Position numbers and translations under genes: made by a program. Shown here one piece after another: positions 8,459-16,115 of a stretch of DNA of 25,414 nt. The notes below the pieces were generated by a model. It searched no databases, was not told the origin of the DNA, and was given only the letters and a program-made list of their open reading frames with translations. The stretch is taken from NCBI GenBank assembly GCA_964349045.1, contig CAYGFI010000056.1, positions 1-25,414 of the forward strand. The letters run 5' to 3'. Position 1 is the stretch's first letter, and each line of letters opens with the position of its first letter. The stretch is from JACJXF01 sp964349045 (GTDB lineage Bacteria > Bacteroidota > Bacteroidia > Bacteroidales > GCA-2748055).

Positions 8459-9898
8459 ATGACTTACGACACAATAATCATCGGTGGCGGACTGGGTGGC
8501 CTTACCGCGGGAGCCAAACTGGCAAAAGAAGGCAAAAAAGTTCTTCTGCTTGAGCAACATGATCGCCCTGGTGGTTGTGCCACTACCTTTCAGCGTAAGG
8601 GATATACGTTGGAGGTTGGCCTGCATGAAATGGACGGCCCTCATGCCAAAGACCTGAAAATTAAAATATTCAGAGACCTTGGATTGAACGAAAAAATAAC
8701 CCTCCTGCAAGTGCCTGAGTTTTATCGTTTTGTAAACGGGCGACAGGATGTGGTTGTGCCTCATAACCCTGAAGATGCAGAACGTAGACTAGTTAAATTA
8801 TTTCCCGGTGAAGAACAGGGAATAAAAACCTATTTCTACCATGTATTGAACTCCCGCAAGATAATGGCCGAAACGGCTGGTAAACCTGAACAAAGTCTGG
8901 GAGATTTTCTTGATGAGCATATCAGCAACCAGGATCTTAAACTGGTCCTGCTGGGTAACCTTGGTTATTTCCATGATGACCCGTATTCCATGTCGCTTAA
9001 TTATTACCTGGTTGCACAGGGAAGTTATTACGGAGGGTCTGCAAGCTATGTAAAGGGAGGGTCACAGAAACTTTCCGATGCATTGATGTCGGTGATAGAA
9101 GATCACGGGGGGACAGTAAAACTGAAAAGTCTGACTACCGGGATCACTTTTGAGGAAAACCGGCCCACAGGTGTCAGTTATGAAAGGATAAAAGGAAAAA
9201 CGAAAGAGGTTTTCAACGATCATGCTGCAGAAATTGTCGTGAACGCTTCGGTTCCGGACCTGGCTGAAAAACTTCTCCCGGAGAACCAGGGTAGAATGCT
9301 GTCAGAAAAGACCAGGAATCTGAAAATAGGAGCATCTCTTCTAACCGTATATTTTGGCTTCCGGACATCTCTGAAAAACATAGGAAACAGCTACTATTCC
9401 ACTTTTGTTTTTGACCCGTCTGTAAAAACCCAGAAAGATATCGTACACAACAACCATGAAGGCTTTGAAACCCGTGGATTCACCCTGGTTGACTACAGCC
9501 AGCTTGATTCTGCCCTCGCTCCTGCCGGCAAAGGAGTTGGGGCAGTATGCTGCATTGACTATATTTCGGACTGGGAAGGGTTAGACCGGAAAACCTATAT
9601 GAAGAAAAAGGCAGAAGTTGCAGAAGCGATAGTCACCCGGTGTGAAAAGCTTATTCCCGGCTTCAGAGAGGCTGTAGAATATGTTGAAGTTGGCACGCCT
9701 TTAACAGTAAGACGTTATACAATGAATCCTGAGGGAGCCGTGTATGGATTTGCACAGAATCCGGGGAAATCTGCATATCTGTCTGCCTTGCCTGATAATC
9801 TGTATATTGCCTCTGCCTGGGGAAAATTCGGGGGAGGATTTTCGGGCTCTATTTACAGCGGGTATATGACAGCGCTGGAGGTGTTGAGGAAGAGGTAG
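8459..9898 (+). CDS. FAD-dependent CrtI/phytoene-desaturase-like oxidoreductase
   Basis: A 479-residue flavoprotein of the CrtI/retinol-saturase-like group. The N-terminus carries the dinucleotide-binding IIIGGGLGGLTAGAKL (6-21), an acidic residue at the end of strand two (E32), and RPGGCATTF (36-44). The C-terminus has LYIASAWGKFGGGFSGSIYSGYM, the second flavin-contact region of the family. Members oxidise or saturate double bonds in isoprenoid or fatty-chain substrates; the substrate here is unknown. It is probably part of the operon begun by the acyl-CoA ligase, with 217 bases of repeat-rich spacer before it, so it may have its own promoter or leader. Convergent with glgP. Confidence 0.88.
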   Translation: MTYDTIIIGGGLGGLTAGAKLAKEGKKVLLLEQHDRPGGCATTFQRKGYTLEVGLHEMDGPHAKDLKIKIFRDLGLNEKITLLQVPEFYRFVNGRQDVVVPHNPEDAERRLVKLFPGEEQGIKTYFYHVLNSRKIMAETAGKPEQSLGDFLDEHISNQDLKLVLLGNLGYFHDDPYSMSLNYYLVAQGSYYGGSASYVKGGSQKLSDALMSVIEDHGGTVKLKSLTTGITFEENRPTGVSYERIKGKTKEVFNDHAAEIVVNASVPDLAEKLLPENQGRMLSEKTRNLKIGASLLTVYFGFRTSLKNIGNSYYSTFVFDPSVKTQKDIVHNNHEGFETRGFTLVDYSQLDSALAPAGKGVGAVCCIDYISDWEGLDRKTYMKKKAEVAEAIVTRCEKLIPGFREAVEYVEVGTPLTVRRYTMNPEGAVYGFAQNPGKSAYLSALPDNLYIASAWGKFGGGFSGSIYSGYMTALEVLRKR

Positions 9899-10028
9899 GG
9901 ATTCAGGAATAACCACAAACAGTTTTTTCAATCTTAAAAAGTTAAGCACAGAAACTTCTTTACCGTTACACAAGTCAATTTATGATAAACAGGAAAATTA
10001 ACGGAATTTGCATTAAACCATAATTCAA

Positions 10029-12533
10029 TCACCTGATCCTAAACGGTTTCACTTTCCATATCTTTTCACAATAATCCTGGATAGACCGGTCTGATGAGAA
10101 CTTGCCCATCCTGGCCACGTTCATAATTGCCATCCTGTTCCATTTATTGGTATTCTTCCAGGTTTCAGCAACTAAGTCCTGGCAGGCAATATACAAAGGG
10201 TAATCAGCCATAAGCATAAACGGATCATGCCATAACAAGTTGTCGGTGATGGGTTTAAACTGGTTGCAGTCGCCTTTGGAGAAACATCCTGAATTAATCA
10301 TGTTTATCACTTCGCGCAATTCTTCATTATGATCGTAAATAAAGTGCGGGTTGTACCCAATCCGTTTGGCTTCATCCACCTGGGCGGCTGTGAGGCCAAA
10401 CAGGAAGAAATTATCGTCACCCACTTCTTCCCGTATCTCGACATTAGCCCCATCGAGGGTCCCGATGGTGAGAGCGCCATTCATGGAAAATTTCATATTT
10501 CCGGTGCCACTGGCCTCTTTGCCTGCTGTTGATATTTGTTCTGAAAGGTCAGCCGCCGGGTAAATATGCTGCGCGTTGGTTACGTTGAAATCAGAAAAGA
10601 AAACCACCTTGAGCCGGTCATTCACATCAGGGTCGCTGTTTACCACATCACCCACCGAATTGATCAGCTTGATCATGAGTTTAGCTGTATAATATCCCGG
10701 AGCTGCCTTACCGCCAAAAATGAATGTGCGAGGCGCAATATCAATTGCAGGATTTTGCTTAATACGCAAATAACGCGTAAGGATATTCAAAACATTAAGG
10801 TGTTGCCTTTTGTACTCATGAATGCGCTTTACCTGTATGTCAAACATGGAAGAAGGATCAACGATGATGCCTGTCCTCTCTTTGATTAGTGTTGCAAGGA
10901 GCTTCTTATTTTTCAGTTTTACCTTCCTGAACTGTTCTCTGAAAGCGGCATCACCGGCAAAAGGTTCCAGCTTGCGCAGTTCATCAAGCTTACCGGGCCA
11001 TTTGTTTCCAATTGAATCTGTAATAAGCTTACTTAATCCCGGATTACTCAATACAATAAAGCGACGCGGGGTTACTCCGTTTGTAACATTATGGAAACGT
11101 TGCGGGAACATTTCTACCCAGTCATGTAACACTTGTTGCTTTAGAAGTTCCGTATGCAGGACTGCCACTCCGTTAATGGCGCCGCTACCTGCACAAGCCA
11201 GGTTGGCCATGCGGATATATTTTCCCCCGGTCTCATCAATGATAGACATTCGCGATAGTTTACCATCATCACCCGGGAACTGTTTGCTAACTTCTTTCAG
11301 GAAGCGGTAATTAATTTCATAGATAATCTCCAGTACTCGCGGAATCAGGTATGCGAAGAGGCCTACTGACCATTTTTCCAATGCTTCAGGAAGCAGGGTA
11401 TGATTCGTATAGCTAAATGTTTTGCAGGTTGTATCCCACGCGGTGTCCCAATCAATTTTATATTCATCCACGAGTATGCGCATAAGTTCAGCTACTGCCA
11501 CTGAAGGATGAGTATCATTAAGTTGTATAACCCATCTTTTATGAAATTCCTGTGGCTTACCATCAAATCTCAGATGTATATTCATCATATCCTGAAGTGA
11601 GCATGAAACAAAGAAGTATTGCTGTTTGAGACGCAGCTTTTTCCCTTCGAGCATCTCATCATTGGGATATAGTACCTTGCAGATATTTTCTGACTTCACC
11701 TTATAATCTACCGCCTTATAATAATCGCCCTGATTGAATGATGAGAAGTCAAAGGATTCCTCGGCTTCAGACTTCCACAGGCGGAGAAAATTGCATGAGG
11801 GTACATTGTAGCCCATTACAGGAGAGTCGTAGGGTATTCCTGTCACCAAATAAGCGGGTTTCCATCGGTAGCATTTACGACCCCCGGCGTCCATGTATGA
11901 CTCGGTGTAGCCACCGAAATTAACATTCACTGAAAGCTCGGGTCTGGCACTCTCCCAGGGGTTTCCATTACGTAACCATTTGTCGGTTTTTTCTACCTGC
12001 CAGCCATCCTGGATCTCCTGATCGAATATGCCAAATTCATAGCGAATTCCATAGCCAATGGCAGGTATTTGTTGTGAGGCCAGCGAGTCGATATAACAGG
12101 CAGCCAAACGACCTAAACCTCCATTGCCAAGCCCGGGTTCTGCCTCTTGTGCAATAATTTCGTCAAAATTAAAACCAAGCTCTTCAACAGCCTGCTTCAT
12201 CTCATCAAAAATATTAAGGGCAATAAGGTTAACGCCTAACTGCGGACCCAAAAGAAACTCGGCAGACAAATAACTAACCAGCCGCACATCATTTTCAAAC
12301 ACTTTATTCATCGTCCTGTGTTCCCTCTGCAGGAGTCTGTCGCGTACGGTAAATGAAACAGCCATGAACAAGTCATTATGAGAAGTATTTGCAATGTTTC
12401 TGCCCTGTTGGTAAAACAAATGTTCAGTAACAGCCTGTTTCAGGGAGTCTACGTCCATGCCGGTGCGCACATCGATGCTTGTTGCCGGAGCGCTTTTGCG
12501 CTTAGTATCTTTTGTAATAGTCTTTTTTGCCAT
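10029..12533 (-). CDS. glgP: Glycogen phosphorylase
   Basis: An 834-residue alpha-glucan phosphorylase that releases glucose-1-phosphate from stored glycogen with inorganic phosphate, using pyridoxal phosphate as cofactor. Near-complete conservation is visible: EAEPGLGNGGLGRLAACYID (130-149), the active-site region of the N-terminal domain, HEYKRQHLN (572-580), and GTGNMKFSMNGALTIGTLDG (676-695), in which K681 is the PLP lysine (rabbit muscle Lys680). Length is usual for the family. It stands on the minus strand, convergent with the oxidoreductase gene; the start ATG at 12533 begins an N-terminal segment rich in lysine and threonine (MAKKTITKDT) before the conserved region. The tmk gene lies 193 bases upstream on the same strand. 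Confidence 0.98.
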   Translation of the reverse strand: MAKKTITKDTKRKSAPATSIDVRTGMDVDSLKQAVTEHLFYQQGRNIANTSHNDLFMAVSFTVRDRLLQREHRTMNKVFENDVRLVSYLSAEFLLGPQLGVNLIALNIFDEMKQAVEELGFNFDEIIAQEAEPGLGNGGLGRLAACYIDSLASQQIPAIGYGIRYEFGIFDQEIQDGWQVEKTDKWLRNGNPWESARPELSVNVNFGGYTESYMDAGGRKCYRWKPAYLVTGIPYDSPVMGYNVPSCNFLRLWKSEAEESFDFSSFNQGDYYKAVDYKVKSENICKVLYPNDEMLEGKKLRLKQQYFFVSCSLQDMMNIHLRFDGKPQEFHKRWVIQLNDTHPSVAVAELMRILVDEYKIDWDTAWDTTCKTFSYTNHTLLPEALEKWSVGLFAYLIPRVLEIIYEINYRFLKEVSKQFPGDDGKLSRMSIIDETGGKYIRMANLACAGSGAINGVAVLHTELLKQQVLHDWVEMFPQRFHNVTNGVTPRRFIVLSNPGLSKLITDSIGNKWPGKLDELRKLEPFAGDAAFREQFRKVKLKNKKLLATLIKERTGIIVDPSSMFDIQVKRIHEYKRQHLNVLNILTRYLRIKQNPAIDIAPRTFIFGGKAAPGYYTAKLMIKLINSVGDVVNSDPDVNDRLKVVFFSDFNVTNAQHIYPAADLSEQISTAGKEASGTGNMKFSMNGALTIGTLDGANVEIREEVGDDNFFLFGLTAAQVDEAKRIGYNPHFIYDHNEELREVINMINSGCFSKGDCNQFKPITDNLLWHDPFMLMADYPLYIACQDLVAETWKNTNKWNRMAIMNVARMGKFSSDRSIQDYCEKIWKVKPFRIR

Positions 12534-12726
12534 AAAAATTTCCTTATAATTGTTTTATTTACTATTCAAAAAAACAGGTAGGAAAAGGTACGAATATAAT
12601 TTCTTTCATCTGGCAAACGATTTCTATTTTTACCAGTTTCCCTGTTTATCGAAGAGTTGAATCTGCTATAACGAGTTTTATGTTCGTTAAGGTCGACAGT
12701 TTACAAAGTTAAAAGCACATGGATCT

Positions 12727-13398
12727 TTAAAAAATCCTTTCAATTATTTGATCAAATATTCTGATGGGCGTAAGAACCTGTCCGCTTGCCGTGCCGCAAT
12801 TGATAACTGAAAAATTCTCCTGCTTCGCTCCCAGGCTAAGGTAAACCTCTCTGACCTTTTTCTGAAAAGCGAGGTCGTCTTCGTGAATATCCCTCGTTCC
12901 CTGCAGATAGGATCTGTCGGCGCCACCCCTCTCGGATGAGAGCTGTGTCTTTGTAAATTCAAAAGGCACATCGAGGAAAATATTCAGATCCGGGACAGGA
13001 ATCCTGTAATAATCATATTCGAGTTGGATGATCCAGTCGTTCAGCTTTTGACGTTCCTCCTGACCGGCAAGTTTGGCACATTGAAAAGCAATATTGGAAA
13101 TCACATACCGGTCGACCAGGACGAAAGTTTTATTTTCAATCCATTTTTTGATCCTTGAACCCGCGTCATTCCTGTCACCTGCATAAATAAGAGCCACCAG
13201 GTATGGGTCAACGGTGTTAATGTCGCCCATCTCCCCTCTCAAAAAACGGGCGATAAGATCTCCATATACCGGCGCATCCATACGGGGGAAATGCAGGTAT
13301 TCATGTTTTATCTTTTCCCTGGAAAGGTAATCTCTTAAGAGATTTATCTGGGTTGACTTGCCCGAACCATCCAATCCTTCCAATACCACAAATTTCAT
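12727..13398 (-). CDS. tmk: Thymidylate kinase
   Basis: A 223-residue dTMP kinase that makes dTDP for DNA synthesis. It has the P-loop EGLDGSGKST (7-16), the DRY motif (96-98) with VISN following, and a lid-like stretch SSERGGADRSYLQG (154-167). It is slightly longer than many bacterial thymidylate kinases, largely around the lid. The start ATG at 13398 places the P-loop at the expected distance. It is divergent from folP; the two starts are about 116 bases apart. Confidence 0.95.
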   Translation of the reverse strand: MKFVVLEGLDGSGKSTQINLLRDYLSREKIKHEYLHFPRMDAPVYGDLIARFLRGEMGDINTVDPYLVALIYAGDRNDAGSRIKKWIENKTFVLVDRYVISNIAFQCAKLAGQEERQKLNDWIIQLEYDYYRIPVPDLNIFLDVPFEFTKTQLSSERGGADRSYLQGTRDIHEDDLAFQKKVREVYLSLGAKQENFSVINCGTASGQVLTPIRIFDQIIERIF

Positions 13399-13473
13399 TT
13401 ATTTTCTTTTTATCCCCGGAAAAAGGGCGTTATATCTTAGTAAAACTTCTTTTCCTTCAAACTCAAAAAATGT

Positions 13474-13481
13474 TAACTTTG
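13474..13481 (+). promoter_or_regulatory. Putative -7 box of the folP promoter
   Basis: TAACTTTG, a full match to TAnnTTTG, ending 33 bases before the folP ATG. The -33 region is not convincing. Transcription would start near 13488. Confidence 0.45.
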
Positions 13482-13514
13482 CCGTATCAGCGCTTCCTGG
13501 TTAACTAAAAATTG

Positions 13515-14384
13515 ATGCTTAAAGATACATTTTTTTCAGTAAATCACAGTCTGAATTGCCGGGGGTTGTTGCTTGATCTTTCGAGGCCTGCAATCATGGG
13601 CATTTTAAATGTAACTACCGATTCCTTTTACGACGGGGGAAAATACGTTAATGCAGATTCTATCATGAAAAAAGTTTCTCAGATGGTCGCTGAAGGGGCT
13701 GATATTCTGGATGTAGGGGCCATGTCTACCCGTCCGGGTTCCCAGCCTGTACCGGTTGAACTGGAGATTAAAAGACTTGCTGATACAATCAATCTGATCC
13801 GCAAAGAGTACCAGCAGATTCCGGTCTCGGTAGACACTTACAGGCCCCAGGTTGCCAGGAAAATAATTCAGGAATATGATGCCGATATTATTAACGATAT
13901 TACTGCCGGAGGAGAATCGGAAGAGATGTTCCGAGTTGTTGCGGATCTGAGGGTGCCTTACATCATTATGCATATGCAGGGAGATCCCGGAACCATGCAA
14001 AAGAACCCGGTTTATAAAGATGTGGTTGACGACATTCTGCTGTTTCTTGCTGAAAAAGTTTACAGCTTAAGGAAAGCCGGAGTAAATGATATAATAATTG
14101 ATCCCGGGTTTGGTTTTGGGAAGACGCTGGATCACAATTATCAGCTACTGGCTCATCTGAATGTGTTCCGGTCGCTCGAATTACCTATTCTTACAGGCAT
14201 CTCGCGGAAATCGATGATATCCCGCTTTTTAAACACAGATCCGGAAAATACACTAAACGGAACAACTGCCTTAAATATGGTAGCGCTCATGCAGGGCAGC
14301 AATATACTGAGGGTTCATGATGTAAAAGAAGCCGTGGAAACCCGCGACCTTTTTTGCAAACTGAGAGAAAACGCCTTGTCATAA
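13515..14384 (+). CDS. folP: Dihydropteroate synthase
   Basis: A 289-residue enzyme that joins 4-aminobenzoate to the pterin diphosphate in folate synthesis and is the target of sulfonamides. Signatures are in order: MGILNVTTDSFYDGG (28-42), DVGAMSTRPGS (66-76), DTYRP (107-111), IIDPGFGFGKT (194-204) and GISRKSMI (228-235). I chose the ATG at 13515; an in-frame TTG three bases upstream (13512) would add one methionine and is less likely. It is followed 44 bases downstream by cdaA; I recall this pairing in other Bacteroidota, but it could not be checked here. Confidence 0.97.
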   Translation: MLKDTFFSVNHSLNCRGLLLDLSRPAIMGILNVTTDSFYDGGKYVNADSIMKKVSQMVAEGADILDVGAMSTRPGSQPVPVELEIKRLADTINLIRKEYQQIPVSVDTYRPQVARKIIQEYDADIINDITAGGESEEMFRVVADLRVPYIIMHMQGDPGTMQKNPVYKDVVDDILLFLAEKVYSLRKAGVNDIIIDPGFGFGKTLDHNYQLLAHLNVFRSLELPILTGISRKSMISRFLNTDPENTLNGTTALNMVALMQGSNILRVHDVKEAVETRDLFCKLRENALS

Positions 14385-14402
14385 ATATATAAACGATTTT
14401 TC

Positions 14403-14410
14403 TATTTTTG
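14403..14410 (+). promoter_or_regulatory. Putative -7 box of the cdaA gene
   Basis: TATTTTTG, a full match to TAnnTTTG, ending 18 bases before the GTG start of cdaA. The start of a transcript from it would leave a leader of about 12 bases. It lies 18 bases after the folP stop, so cdaA may have its own promoter in addition to read-through from folP. Confidence 0.4.
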
Positions 14411-14428
14411 TTTTAAATAAAAACCATC

Positions 14429-15214
14429 GTGCTGACACTTTTCTTACACTTACGTTTTCTCGATATACTGGATATTATTCTGGTAGCAATCCTGTTGTAT
14501 CAGGTATATATGCTGATCCGGGGAACTGTTGCATTAAATATCGTCGTGGTGGTTATAATCATTTATTTTTTCTGGGGATTGGTTAAGATGCTTAAAATGG
14601 AACTTTTGAGCAATATTATCGGACAGGTTATCGGAGTCGGGGTAATTGCACTGATCATTGTTTTTCAGCAGGAGATCCGCAGGTTTTTAATCATGGTCGG
14701 AGCGCGGTACATTAGCAAAAACAGGATCAGACTGGAAGGGATGTTCAGAATGGAAATGGATACCAGGCCAAGATTAAGGATCAAATCAATTGTAAAAGCA
14801 GTCATTCATCTTTCCAATACAAGAACCGGTGCTTTAATTGTGATTAAACGAAAATCAACACTCGAAATTTATGCCCAGGCCGGTGACATACTGGAAGCGA
14901 ACACATCGAGCAGACTGATAATTAGTATATTCAACAAATTCAGCCCTTTGCACGACGGAGCTATTATAATCAATAAGGAAAAAATATATGCTGCCAGGGT
15001 TGTATTACCGGTCACCGACAATCCCGATCTTCCTCCTGAGTACGGGTTACGTCACCGTGCTGCTTTAGGTATATCTGAAGTTACCGATTCATTAGTAATT
15101 GTGGTTTCAGAGGAAACGGGAAAAATCTCTTTGGCAGAGAACAGTGAAATCCGGAAAGTTATTACTCCAAAAGACCTGATGGAGAGATTGGAAGAGGAGT
15201 TTCAGAATATTTAG
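14429..15214 (+). CDS. cdaA: Diadenylate cyclase CdaA (c-di-AMP synthase)
   Basis: A 261-residue membrane enzyme that makes the second messenger c-di-AMP from two ATP. Three membrane helices (about 10-30, 34-54, 63-82) precede the DAC domain, which has LHDGAII (174-180) and GLRHRAALG (206-214), the DGA and RHR catalytic motifs. The start is a GTG (14429); the first residues MLTLFLHLRFLDILDII fit the usual CdaA N-terminus. In known organisms c-di-AMP controls potassium and osmotic balance and cell-wall stress. The octamer repeat array starts a few bases after its stop. Confidence 0.96.
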   Translation: MLTLFLHLRFLDILDIILVAILLYQVYMLIRGTVALNIVVVVIIIYFFWGLVKMLKMELLSNIIGQVIGVGVIALIIVFQQEIRRFLIMVGARYISKNRIRLEGMFRMEMDTRPRLRIKSIVKAVIHLSNTRTGALIVIKRKSTLEIYAQAGDILEANTSSRLIISIFNKFSPLHDGAIIINKEKIYAARVVLPVTDNPDLPPEYGLRHRAALGISEVTDSLVIVVSEETGKISLAENSEIRKVITPKDLMERLEEEFQNI

Positions 15215-15220
15215 AAGGAG

Positions 15221-15279
15221 GTGACAATGACGTGACGGCGTGACGGCGTGACGGCGTGACGAGGTGATGACGTGAGGAG
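15221..15279 (+). repeat. Octamer tandem array, GTGACGGC type
   Basis: Units are GTGACAAT (15221), three perfect GTGACGGC (15232-15255), GTGACGAG (15256), GTGATGAC (15264) and GTGAGGAG (15272). A related stretch, GGTGACGAGGTTACG (15311-15325), runs into the stop codon of plsY on the opposite strand. The array fills the space between the convergent cdaA and plsY genes. Confidence 0.85.
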
Positions 15280-15320
15280 CTCACCTGCGCTTAAGCTACG
15301 GTGACTAAAAGGTGACGAGG

Positions 15321-15959
15321 TTACGATTTCTTAGATGAAAAACTCGTTTTATTCTCATTTCCATTCCACAGCCGGATGATATTTTTTCTGTGAGTAAAAA
15401 TGATAAGAAGCGATACCAATCCTGAAAATACTCTCAGGTGCAGGTAAGGAGAGTTAAATACAAAAATGATCAGAATAGGAAAAGATACACCTGCAAGAAT
15501 AGAACCTACCGATGAATAACGGGTAGTAAAAAACCCGATCAGGAATATTCCGGCAGCACATAAGGTAGCTAAAGGATGAAGGGCAAGGAGGACTCCAAAA
15601 ATTGTTGACACGCCCTTACCTCCCCGGAAACCTGCATATACAGGGTAAATATGACCCAGAACAGCTGCAATCCCTAATATGATCTGAATATTAACAAACT
15701 CAGGTGTACCTGGATGAACAAAAGAGTAAAAATTCACAAGGTACACAGCTGCTAATCCTTTGAACATATCAAAAATAAGAACCAGTATTCCAACCACAGG
15801 TCCGAAAACCCTTATTGCATTTGATGCTCCTGCATTACCACTCCCAAACTCACGAATATCTATCTTGTAGAATTTCTTCCCTATCCATATAGAAGTAGGA
15901 ATAGCGCCTATGAGGTAGGCAAGAATAAGCATTACAAAAAGATCAATGAAATGTTCCAT
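15321..15959 (-). CDS. plsY: Glycerol-3-phosphate acyltransferase PlsY
   Basis: A 212-residue polytopic membrane enzyme that transfers an acyl group from acyl-phosphate to glycerol-3-phosphate, the first step of phospholipid synthesis. Three family motifs are visible: GSGNAGASNAIR (39-50), GFRGGKGVSTIFG (110-122) and SSVGSILAGVSFP (149-161), with hydrophobic helices between them. The gene ends at a TAA (15321-15323) that lies in a degenerate copy of the neighbouring octamer repeat. Upstream of its ATG is the heptamer array 15983-16045; the pckA gene ends 151 bases upstream, so plsY may be read through from pckA or have a promoter next to the array. Confidence 0.96.
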   Translation of the reverse strand: MEHFIDLFVMLILAYLIGAIPTSIWIGKKFYKIDIREFGSGNAGASNAIRVFGPVVGILVLIFDMFKGLAAVYLVNFYSFVHPGTPEFVNIQIILGIAAVLGHIYPVYAGFRGGKGVSTIFGVLLALHPLATLCAAGIFLIGFFTTRYSSVGSILAGVSFPILIIFVFNSPYLHLRVFSGLVSLLIIFTHRKNIIRLWNGNENKTSFSSKKS

Positions 15960-15982
15960 TCCTGATTATTTGAGGGCTCTAA

Positions 15983-16045
15983 TTTACAATTTAGAATTTA
16001 GAATTTAGAATTTAGAATTTAGAATTTAGAATTTAGAATTTGGAA
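15983..16045 (+). repeat. Heptamer tandem array, TTTAGAA, nine units
   Basis: TTTACAA (15983), seven perfect TTTAGAA (15990-16038) and TTTGGAA (16039). It starts 23 bases upstream of the plsY start codon, in the place where a plsY promoter would be expected. It is the left arm of an inverted pair with 16081-16115. Confidence 0.92.
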
Positions 16046-16080
16046 ATCCCTTAAGCCCCTAATAGCTTCTTTATTCAACC

Positions 16081-16115
16081 TTCAAAATTCTAAATTCCAC
16101 CTTCTAAATTCTACC
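16081..16115 (-). repeat. Inverted heptamer array over the pckA stop codon
   Basis: Five in-phase units on the plus strand: TTCAAAA, TTCTAAA, TTCCACC, TTCTAAA, TTCTACC. They are the reverse complement type of the TTTAGAA array at 15983-16045, with a 35-base spacer. The last unit contains the pckA stop (TAG on the minus strand, 16111-16113), so the gene ends inside the repeat. Confidence 0.85.

Noticed and set aside
8195..8553. Overlapping reading frames rich in EVGS/WKWDVGS repeats
   Set aside because: They are translations of the 6/7-base DNA repeats and overlap the ends of real genes; a 7-base unit is not in phase with codons.
10822..11310. 162-residue frame opposite glgP, and similar frames opposite ppdK and pckA
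   Set aside because: Antisense shadows of strongly conserved genes; no independent start signal or recognisable domain.
12669..12689. Hairpin TAACGA...TCGTTA between tmk and glgP as a terminator
   Set aside because: Six-base stem without a GC-rich core or T-run; not enough to call.
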